A DNA stretch of 11,557 nucleotides from JAKEGK01 sp036507695 (lineage in GTDB: Bacteria > Pseudomonadota > Gammaproteobacteria > SZUA-152): assembly GCA_036507695.1 (NCBI GenBank), contig DATCIR010000097.1, positions 1 to 11,557 of the forward strand, written 5' to 3'. The notes beneath the pieces are model-generated. The model was not told the origin of the DNA and did no database searches. It saw only the letters and a list, made by a program, of their open reading frames with translations. Numbering within the stretch: the stretch's first letter is position 1; every line of letters begins with the position of its first letter. Shown here piece after piece: positions 1 to 5,763 of this stretch. The position numbers were made by a program, and so were the translations under genes.

Positions 1-60
1 CCCCCGGCAGGAAACACCGGCGCCGCTTTAACCTATGCTGCACACGGGGTGAGTAGTTGC
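1..60. repeat. Right-arm fragment of a palindromic MITE-like repeat (copy 1, cut by window edge)
   Basis: These 60 bases match 5208-5267, the right arm of the complete element at 5110-5267, at 57 of 60 positions. The differences are at 1, 44 and 59. The outer end GGGTGAGTAGTTGC differs by one base from the terminal inverted repeat of copy 2. The left arm must lie upstream of the window. It is in the same orientation as copy 2, so the two copies form direct repeats around the genes at 101-5018. It ends 40 bp before biuH, so any promoter of that operon lies in or beyond this repeat. Confidence 0.85.
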
Positions 61-100
61 CTTTTGTAAAAACCAAGATAGCGACTTAGGGAAAAAGACT

Positions 101-790
101 ATGACAATGACAATGTATGTGGAAGCAGACCCCTACCCATGGCCATACAATGGAGATTTGCGCCCGGAAAACACGGCGCTTATTGTTATTGATATGCAAA
201 CAGACTTTTGTGGTAAAGGCGGGTACGTGGATGCGATGGGTTATGATATATCGTTAACGCGCGCGCCGATCGAACCTATTAAATCGGTGCTGAAACTGGC
301 GAGAGAAAAGGGCTTTACGGTATTTCATACTCGCGAAGGACACCGGCCTGATTTGTCGGACCTGCCGGCCAATAAACGCTGGCGTAGTCAACGTATCGGC
401 GCTGGCATCGGTGATCCCGGGCCATGCGGAAAAATACTGGTGCGCGGTGAGCCTGGTTGGGAGATTATCGCAGAGCTTTCACCGATCGACGGAGAACCGA
501 TAATCGACAAGCCGGGTAAAGGTTCCTTTTGCGCCACTGATCTTGATATGTTAATGCGTCAACGCGGCATTGCCAATTTAATCCTCACGGGTATCACCAC
601 CGATGTTTGTGTTCATACCACCATGCGTGAAGCCAATGATAGAGGATATGAATGTTTGTTATTGGAGGACTGTTGCGGCGCAACCGACTGCAATAATCAC
701 CTGGCTGCGATTCAAATGATAAAGATGCAGGGCGGGGTGTTTGGCGCTGTGTCTGATTCCCAAAAATTTATACAGGCTTGCTTTTTTTGA
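101..790 (+). CDS. biuH: Biuret hydrolase-like cysteine hydrolase (isochorismatase-like superfamily)
   Basis: This 229-residue protein is a cysteine hydrolase of the isochorismatase-like fold. It probably splits biuret into allophanate and ammonia in the cytoplasm. The fold's catalytic Asp, Lys and Cys can be placed at D31 (VIDMQTDF), K137 (DKPGKGSF) and C170 (TGITTDVCV). Their spacing (139 and 33 residues) equals that recalled for Rhizobium BiuH (Asp36, Lys142, Cys175). Q210 (KMQGGVFG) aligns with the loop glutamine recalled for BiuH as Gln215. The N-terminal ADPYPWPYNG and the internal RWRSQRIGAGIGDPGPCG segments are also BiuH-like. ATG 101 is chosen because AGGGA at 88-92 sits 8 bases upstream; ATGs at 107 and 113 are alternatives. 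The gene starts a four-gene operon and ends 2 bp before the ABC ATPase. The family is certain; the substrate is inferred from similarity recalled without a search. A related ureide or ureidoacrylate amide is the alternative. Confidence 0.8.
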   Translation: MTMTMYVEADPYPWPYNGDLRPENTALIVIDMQTDFCGKGGYVDAMGYDISLTRAPIEPIKSVLKLAREKGFTVFHTREGHRPDLSDLPANKRWRSQRIGAGIGDPGPCGKILVRGEPGWEIIAELSPIDGEPIIDKPGKGSFCATDLDMLMRQRGIANLILTGITTDVCVHTTMREANDRGYECLLLEDCCGATDCNNHLAAIQMIKMQGGVFGAVSDSQKFIQACFF

Positions 791-792
791 GT

Positions 793-2316
793 ATGCAGAT
801 GAAGCAAAGATACGCACTGGAGGCGCTCAACGTCAGCAAGCGGTTTGGCGAACTGAGGGCTCTGGAGAAAGTCACCTTGCAATTGAAAACCGGCAGTTTT
901 CATGCGTTATTGGGAGAGAATGGCGCTGGCAAGAGTACGCTGGTGAAATGCATTATGGGTTATTACAAACCGGACGAAGGAGAGGTGTTGGTTGGCAATA
1001 AGCAGGAGAAAGTCACCAATCCCCATCATGCCATGGAGTTGGGTATTGGTATGGTGTATCAGCATTTCACGTTAATACCCAATATGACCGTGGCGGAAAA
1101 TATCGTATTGTCACGGCCTAAATTACCGCGAGTAATCAACTGGCGTGGGGAAATGAAAAATCTGCGTAGCAGGATGCTGGATATGCCGTTTGACATTCCA
1201 CTGGAAGTATCTGTCAACCGGCTGGCAGCGGGAGAAAAACAAAAACTCGAAATCATCAAGCAACTGATGCTGGACATAAAAGTACTAATTCTTGATGAAC
1301 CTACGTCGGTATTAACGCCCAATGAAGCGGACGAAGTGCTCGGCAAGATAAAACAAATGACCCGGGACAAAGGTTTGAGTGTGCTGATTATTACGCACAA
1401 ATTCAGGGAGGTTATGAATTTCGCCGATGAGGTAACCGTGTTGCGCAAAGGCCGGTATGCCGGTGCGGCACAGGTTTCCGATGTAACACCACAGGATCTG
1501 GCAACCATGATGGTTGGCAGTGAAGTTATTAGCGAACCGCTGACGCGGAGCGAAACTGACCTTGCCCAGGAAGCCGCCGTGGTATCCATCACTGATTTAC
1601 ATGTCCAGGATGATGAAGGAACAGATATCGTGACAGGATTATCGATGAATATAAAAAGCGGAGAGATCGTCGGTATTGCCGGTGTATCAGGCAACGGACA
1701 AAAACAACTGGTTGAAGTGCTGGCTGGGCAACGACAGGCCGATAGTGGTGTCATTCAACTGCATGGTGAAGTTTACACTGCCCGGCGTGAACAAATGCGA
1801 AAACATAAATTCTATTGTTTGCCGGAAGAGCCGCTCAAGAATGCGTGTGTTGCAAACATGACAGTCGCGGACAATTTGGCCTTTCGCCTTTACGATCGCC
1901 CACCCTTTGCCTGGAAGAACTGGCTATTGAACAAAAAGTCTATTGTTGAAAATGCGAAAAGCCTGATTGAACAATTTTCCATACGCCCTCCGGATGCCAA
2001 TCGGGCCATCGGAAACCTGTCGGGAGGCAATGTGCAACGCACTGTTCTGGCGCGGGAACTGGCGGGAGATATTGATGTGCTGGTTGTCGCCAATCCCTGT
2101 TTTGGCTTGGATTTTGGCGCAGTGTCAGAAGTAAGGAAGCGAATTATGCAAGCTCGTAACCAGGGCGCGGCAGTATTACTGGTCAGTGAAGACCTGGATG
2201 AAATACTGGAGTTGAGCGACCGCTTTTACGTTATTTCAAACGGCTTGCTAGTGTATGAAACAGTACCGCAAGGTGCTAATTTGACCGAGGTCGGTCAATA
2301 CATGGCGGGGCATTAA
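793..2316 (+). CDS. Two-domain ABC transporter ATPase of the BMP/nucleoside (sugar-type) class
   Basis: This protein of 507 residues carries two ABC ATPase domains in tandem, as in the ATPases paired with BMP-type binding proteins and two membrane permeases (NupA/YufO, sugar-type). Domain 1 is complete: Walker A GENGAGKS (about 41-48), Q-loop MVYQHF, signature-like NRLAAGEKQ (about 142), Walker B ILDEP (about 166) and switch histidine ITHK. Domain 2 has the usual degenerate Walker A (GVSGNGQKQL), signature NLSGGNVQR and a relaxed Walker B (VLVVANPCFGLD), a pattern normal for this class in which domain 1 does most of the hydrolysis. ATG 793 is preferred over TTG 778, which would overlap biuH; ATG 799 is also possible. 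No good ribosome site is seen, suggesting translational coupling to biuH. The position between two amidohydrolases suggests import of their substrate. No permease or binding-protein gene is in the window. Confidence 0.93.
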   Translation: MQMKQRYALEALNVSKRFGELRALEKVTLQLKTGSFHALLGENGAGKSTLVKCIMGYYKPDEGEVLVGNKQEKVTNPHHAMELGIGMVYQHFTLIPNMTVAENIVLSRPKLPRVINWRGEMKNLRSRMLDMPFDIPLEVSVNRLAAGEKQKLEIIKQLMLDIKVLILDEPTSVLTPNEADEVLGKIKQMTRDKGLSVLIITHKFREVMNFADEVTVLRKGRYAGAAQVSDVTPQDLATMMVGSEVISEPLTRSETDLAQEAAVVSITDLHVQDDEGTDIVTGLSMNIKSGEIVGIAGVSGNGQKQLVEVLAGQRQADSGVIQLHGEVYTARREQMRKHKFYCLPEEPLKNACVANMTVADNLAFRLYDRPPFAWKNWLLNKKSIVENAKSLIEQFSIRPPDANRAIGNLSGGNVQRTVLARELAGDIDVLVVANPCFGLDFGAVSEVRKRIMQARNQGAAVLLVSEDLDEILELSDRFYVISNGLLVYETVPQGANLTEVGQYMAGH

Positions 2317-2322
2317 CTTGAT

Positions 2323-3000
2323 ATGACAGTCGCGATTGACGCTAAACCTTTTCCTTATGTGTTGCCGGAGCGCCCGCCCGCGCTGGTTATTATTGATATG
2401 CAGCGCGACTTTGTTGAAGAGGGCGGTTTTGGCTCATCATTAGGGAATGATGTAAGACCCTTGCAAGAAATTATTCCAACCATTGAAAGACTGTTACAAC
2501 TATTCAGAAAACTCGGGCTTCCAGTCATACACACTCGTGAGGCGCACCAACCGGACCTGTCTGATTGTCCGCCGGCCAAACGGCTGCGTGGTAACTGCAA
2601 AATCAGCATCGGGGACGTGGGTCCCATGGGGCGTTTGTTAATTGACGGTGAGCCGGGTAATAATATTGTGCAAGTCTTAACTCCTATTGAAGGGGAATAT
2701 GATATTGCCAAGCCGGGTAAAGGAGCGTTTTACGCAACAGCGTTGAGCGACATATTACAGCAACAGCAGATCACGCATTTGGTTTTTACCGGGGTGACAA
2801 CTGAAGTATGTGTGCAAACCACCATGCGTGAAGCCAATGATCGTGGTTACGAATGTTTGCTGGTGGAGGACGGTACCGAGAGCTACTTTCCCGAATTCAA
2901 GCAAGCCGCGATTAATATGATAACGGCGCAGGGCGCCATCGTGGGCTGGGTTGCTCATAGTCAGCAAGTAATTAGCGCCATGGAAATGGCTTATGGATAA
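2323..3000 (+). CDS. Second cysteine hydrolase, paralogue of biuH (possible triuret hydrolase)
   Basis: This 225-residue cysteine hydrolase is of the same superfamily as the first gene. The triad is D25 (VIIDMQRDF), K130 (IAKPGKGAF) and C163 (TGVTTEVCV), with the same 33-residue Lys-Cys spacing, and Q203 (TAQGAIVGW) matches the BiuH loop glutamine. It lacks the BiuH-type ADPYPWPYNG start and has ESYFPEFKQAA near the end, so it is a diverged paralogue with probably a different substrate. Triuret hydrolase (TrtA), known from the literature as a BiuH relative that feeds biuret or carboxybiuret to BiuH, is a plausible identity because it would supply the first gene product. Biuret, another ureide or an unrelated amide remain possible. 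It starts 6 bp after the ABC ATPase and overlaps the cupin gene by 8 bp, so all four genes are likely co-transcribed. Confidence 0.85.
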   Translation: MTVAIDAKPFPYVLPERPPALVIIDMQRDFVEEGGFGSSLGNDVRPLQEIIPTIERLLQLFRKLGLPVIHTREAHQPDLSDCPPAKRLRGNCKISIGDVGPMGRLLIDGEPGNNIVQVLTPIEGEYDIAKPGKGAFYATALSDILQQQQITHLVFTGVTTEVCVQTTMREANDRGYECLLVEDGTESYFPEFKQAAINMITAQGAIVGWVAHSQQVISAMEMAYG

Positions 3001-3358
3001 ATCCTATGCGCCGCAGGTACTAGAAGATTTGTTAACCATCGACTTGCATTTCGACCGGTTAAAGTGGGAATCCTTCAAAGAAGGTGTCCATATCCACCGT
3101 ATTTATGGTGACGACAAGCAAGGACAATCTGCTGCATTACTGCGCTATGCCCCGGGTGCGAATGTGCCGACTCATGTTCATACTGGTTATGAGCATATTT
3201 TAGTTTTATCGGGTTCACAAACAGATGGTGATAATATTTATGAAAGAGGTACTCTAATAATAAGTTCGCCGGGTAGTCAGCATCGAATCGCCAGCGACAA
3301 CGGCTGTATTGTTCTTGCTATCTGGCAGGCACCGGTTGATTTTACAATATCAATCTGA
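2993..3358 (+). CDS. Small single-domain cupin protein
   Basis: This 121-residue protein is one cupin beta-barrel. Motif 1 is PTHVHTGYEHILVLSG, giving metal-ligand candidates H61, H63 and E67. Motif 2 is GTLIISSPGSQHRI, giving H97. The set looks complete, so the protein could bind a metal, as in ChrR-like cupins. There is no signal peptide. The start codon lies inside the end of the preceding hydrolase gene (overlap 2993-3000), which argues for translational coupling and a role in the same pathway. It could be an enzyme acting on a hydrolysis product, a ligand sensor or an accessory protein; nothing in the sequence decides this. It is the last gene of the operon, and the next gene is convergent. 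Confidence 0.82.
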   Translation: MDKSYAPQVLEDLLTIDLHFDRLKWESFKEGVHIHRIYGDDKQGQSAALLRYAPGANVPTHVHTGYEHILVLSGSQTDGDNIYERGTLIISSPGSQHRIASDNGCIVLAIWQAPVDFTISI

Positions 3359-3384
3359 AACGGTTGTCCGAAACCACTCAACCA

Positions 3385-3425
3385 CGTAGCTACGCTTTGC
3401 CAAATAGTCAGAGATAGGGCAAAGT
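3385..3425 (+). terminator. Possible weak intrinsic terminator after the hydrolase operon
   Basis: A 7-bp stem, CTTTGCC (3395-3401) with GGCAAAG (3418-3424), encloses a 16-base loop and is followed by TAATTCTTT, which is only a loose T tract. Just before it is a 10-bp perfect palindrome, CGTAGCTACG (3385-3394). It lies between the convergent cupin and peptidase genes, where a terminator is expected, but the long loop and poor T run make it uncertain. A tandem octamer, TATGCAGG twice (3442-3457), follows. Confidence 0.35.
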
Positions 3426-3491
3426 AATTCTTTAATCCATATATGCAGGTATGCAGGTACTGAAAATCTGGATTGATAGGCGTTGCTTTGA

Positions 3492-5018
3492 TTAATTTAC
3501 CTTGATACGCCGGCCTTGAAATATCTTTGCGAGTTTTATTTTATGCTTACCCTGATATAAGTTTCTGTCCGCATCAATGATGGCGCGAGCAGCCCGGGCG
3601 AATGTTGTAAAGCCGTCCAGCTGAAAATGGCTTTCAATGATAATCCGGTCTGCAATATCACGCCCTAATAGCTCGCGGATATTCCAGAGTGTGGCCGACC
3701 AGATTTCACCATTGCTATGCTCATATTCTTCTTTTGCGACAAAATCTTCATAGGTGTGCTTGTTTTTAAGTTGTCTGAGGCAGGGCGGATCAAGCGCTTC
3801 TTCTAGTCCAATGAGTAAACCATCCCAGGTCATGACACAGTGCTGATATTTATTGGGTTTGTGTTCGGCGAAGTAACTTGCGGCAAAATAGTCACCAAAA
3901 CCCTCACCGAGCGCGGCCGCTTCCAATGATTGCCCGAAGTTAGGGCAAATCGCGTCCTGTATGGCATGTCCTAGTTCATGCAAAATCGTTTCCGCATCTT
4001 CTGCATCGTCAATATAACCGGTGCCAAAAGTCAGCTGCTTATCGTGCGGACTATACCAGGATTGATCATCGGTGGTGCCCGTGGCGTTCACGGCGATCGG
4101 TTTTCTAAAAATTGCTTTTTTGCCGCGATAACCCAGTTGCTCCAGGTAGCGTATTGCCTCATTGATATGGTGATAGGCCATGACTTGTTCAAAACCATCC
4201 TGGTCTGATTTGATTTCGTAGTGATGATCGGCGCGGCGAATGCGTTTCTTTTTGGTGGCACGGGTGGTGACGCGTTTACCATCAAGATAACCTGAGTTAT
4301 CGAGGTCACGCAGTTTGACCGCGTGATAGGCCGCTTCCGGTACTTTTTTATAGGCGCGTTTTTTGGTGAGTAGCGCCTCATGATTACCCAGTGCAGTAAC
4401 CGGACTGGGATTAAAAATAAAGCCCCGCCCCGTGGGCGCTAACGCAAGATTATCGTAACGGCTCAGGATTTCGCCGGTGCGCGCATGGATGAAGATGGTC
4501 CATTCTTCACGCGGTCTATGCACGGTCATCCTGATGCGCCATGCCGGTTCGAGGCTTTTACCCTGAGGGAACCACATGGGTTCAGCATCGGCGACGGATA
4601 TTGTCCGGGATTTATAACGCAGGGTACTTTTGGCGCGTGATTCGGCTTTTGCCTGGGTCAAGGTAAAGGCGGTGTCGCGGGGTAACTTATTGCCGGGGAC
4701 CGCGCGGTTCTTGACTAAATAAATGCGGTTTTTAGTGTCGAAATGGACGGTTACATACGCACGATGTATCCGCTTGCCGGCATAGCGCTGCTGAAAAAAA
4801 ATGTGTTTTGCACCGAGGCTGTGAATGGTTCTTACGACTTTCAGGTCCTGAATGTTCATATCCAAACCCAACAGCTCATGATTGGCGGTGAGCATCTGTT
4901 TCGCGAGTGTGCGTGGTGGCGTTGATGAGGCGCGGGTGCGAAATCCCCAAAGCTCTTTTGGAGTGCCGTAATACTCGCCAGGTTCGATACGATAGGTCCC
5001 TTTCTTAAGCGCTTGCAT
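3492..5018 (-). CDS. M36/M4-like zinc metallopeptidase with FTP/PepSY-type pro-domain
   Basis: This 508-residue gluzincin-type peptidase has zinc ligands H347 and H351 in HELGH, with catalytic E348. The third ligand is probably E372 in GEGFGDYFAASY, about 20 residues later. HSNGEIWSATLWN (about 434-446) is typical of fungalysin-like M36 enzymes. Residues about 35-200 resemble an inhibitory pro-region (FTP then PepSY: QQRYAGKRIHRAYVTV and FIHARTGEILSRYD). DLDNSGYLDG (238-247) looks like a calcium-binding loop. Relatives are normally secreted, yet the N-terminus (MQALKKGTYRIEPGEYYG) is not a signal peptide. The frame stays open upstream to a stop inside the MITE but offers no in-frame ATG, GTG or TTG, so 5018 is the only usual start. 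The gene is convergent with the hydrolase operon and 91 bp from the MITE. It looks unrelated to ureide metabolism. The family is well supported; exact M36 membership is less so. Confidence 0.85.
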   Translation of the reverse strand: MQALKKGTYRIEPGEYYGTPKELWGFRTRASSTPPRTLAKQMLTANHELLGLDMNIQDLKVVRTIHSLGAKHIFFQQRYAGKRIHRAYVTVHFDTKNRIYLVKNRAVPGNKLPRDTAFTLTQAKAESRAKSTLRYKSRTISVADAEPMWFPQGKSLEPAWRIRMTVHRPREEWTIFIHARTGEILSRYDNLALAPTGRGFIFNPSPVTALGNHEALLTKKRAYKKVPEAAYHAVKLRDLDNSGYLDGKRVTTRATKKKRIRRADHHYEIKSDQDGFEQVMAYHHINEAIRYLEQLGYRGKKAIFRKPIAVNATGTTDDQSWYSPHDKQLTFGTGYIDDAEDAETILHELGHAIQDAICPNFGQSLEAAALGEGFGDYFAASYFAEHKPNKYQHCVMTWDGLLIGLEEALDPPCLRQLKNKHTYEDFVAKEEYEHSNGEIWSATLWNIRELLGRDIADRIIIESHFQLDGFTTFARAARAIIDADRNLYQGKHKIKLAKIFQGRRIKVN

Positions 5019-5109
5019 TGTTATTATCCATGGGCAGTGGTTTGTTATTTGGATCTGCCTTGCACATACAATATAGCCGAAATAATTTGTATTAAAAGGT
5101 ACAAAAAAG

Positions 5110-5267
5110 GTAACTACTCACCCGTGGGCGGCGCCGGTGTCTCCTGCCGGGGGACGCCACAAGTACGTCCCTGTAGGCTCGACTGCGGCCATCCCTGGCC
5201 GCAGACGTCCCCGGCAGGAAACACCGGCGCCGCTTTAACCTATGCTGCACGCGGGGTGAGTAGTTAC
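5110..5267. repeat. Complete MITE-like palindromic element (copy 2) with 14-bp terminal inverted repeats
   Basis: The ends are perfect inverted repeats: GTAACTACTCACCC (5110-5123) and GGGTGAGTAGTTAC (5254-5267). Inside, 5130-5156 is nearly the reverse complement of 5206-5230, with one mismatch and one extra G. The right arm carries an extra segment of about 15-20 bases around TTTAACCTATGCTGCAC. The centre has a 9-bp hairpin, CTGCGGCCA (5183-5191) with TGGCCGCAG (5196-5204), and an alternative small hairpin at 5151-5171. Eight-base flanks, CAAAAAAG (5102-5109) and GAAAAAAG (5268-5275), differ at one base and could be a target duplication. There is no coding capacity, so it would need a transposase in trans. 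Confidence 0.85.
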
Positions 5268-5617
5268 GAAAAAAGTTTCAGCCAGCGAAAGTCAGTCACA
5301 GGGAATATTTGACCGCGTTTTTGTTTATCTGATGGGGGGGGGGAACCTTTTTGATCTGTAACGCGAAACAAGCGACACCGATACTTTGAGTATCACAGTG
5401 GCTATTCAAGGCTATAGCAGCAGTTCTGTTTGAGGTTATTAAGGGCTCTGTTTCAGTAAGTATTTAGGGGTGCGGTTGGATTGATGTGCCGCCCAAGACG
5501 CCATTTTTTAAATAAACTCTCTACGCTATGAACTGGAATCGCGTATCCCTTTGTTTTCCCAAACAGTCAATGCGTTCGTTGAAAGGTGCGGGTGGTAAGG
5601 TAAGGAATTAATTAAAT
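5268..5617. other. Gene-free stretch between the MITE and tRNA-Pro
   Basis: I see no credible gene in these 350 bases. The stretch holds a run of ten Gs at 5334-5343 and a perfect 6-bp inverted repeat, GATACT-TTG-AGTATC (5380-5394), with no T tract after it on either strand. No convincing terminator follows the tRNA, whose 3' end is at 5618. No tRNA-like fragment or integrase remnant was seen here. Confidence 0.6.
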
Positions 5618-5694
5618 TGGTCGGAGTGAGAGGATTCGAACCTCCGACCCCCGCCTCCCGAAGGCGGTGCTCTACCAGACTGAGCTACACTCCG
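5618..5694 (-). tRNA. proK: tRNA-Pro, anticodon CGG
   Basis: Read on the minus strand, the 77 bases fold as a full cloverleaf. The acceptor stem is CGGAGTG/CACTCCG, with discriminator A and an encoded CCA (5618-5620). The D stem is GCTC/GAGC, the anticodon stem CCGCC/GGCGG with loop TTCGGGA, and the T arm has the loop TTCGAAT. The anticodon is CGG, reading the proline codon CCG, as in E. coli proK, which shares the anticodon, the GGGTC variable loop and the T arm. It lies downstream of the ChaN-like gene on the same strand but has its own promoter. Confidence 0.97.
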
Positions 5695-5720
5695 AATTAC
5701 TGGTTATCTGATTCCGGGGC

Positions 5721-5750
5721 ATTATACCCCAGACTATTTTGCTATGGTAA
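5721..5750 (-). promoter_or_regulatory. Promoter of tRNA-Pro with GC-rich discriminator
   Basis: On the minus strand, a perfect -10 TATAAT (5721-5726) lies 18 bases after a 4/6 -35 TTACCA (5745-5750). The bases just after the -10 are GCCCCGG, a GC-rich discriminator of the type linked to growth-rate and stringent (ppGpp) control of stable RNA promoters. Predicted transcription starts about 20 bases before the mature tRNA 5' end. Confidence 0.75.
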
Positions 5751-5763
5751 GCCGGGCACGGCA

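Noticed and set aside
778..792. TTG 778 as the ABC ATPase start
   Set aside because: It lies inside the end of biuH in a T-rich stretch; ATG 793 starts just after the biuH stop and fits the family better.
5019..5109. Promoter for the peptidase gene
   Set aside because: A TATATT-like -10 exists on the minus strand, but no acceptable -35 lies at the right distance.
5110..5267. CRISPR or toxin-antitoxin system
   Set aside because: There is one long palindrome, no spaced repeat array, no cas genes and no small paired genes.
5013..5312. Plus-strand 99-codon open frame
   Set aside because: It consists mostly of the palindromic repeat at 5110-5267, with no ribosome site or recognisable domain.
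5380..5394. Inverted repeat GATACT-TTG-AGTATC as a terminator or small RNA end
   Set aside because: There is no T tract on either strand and no promoter nearby.
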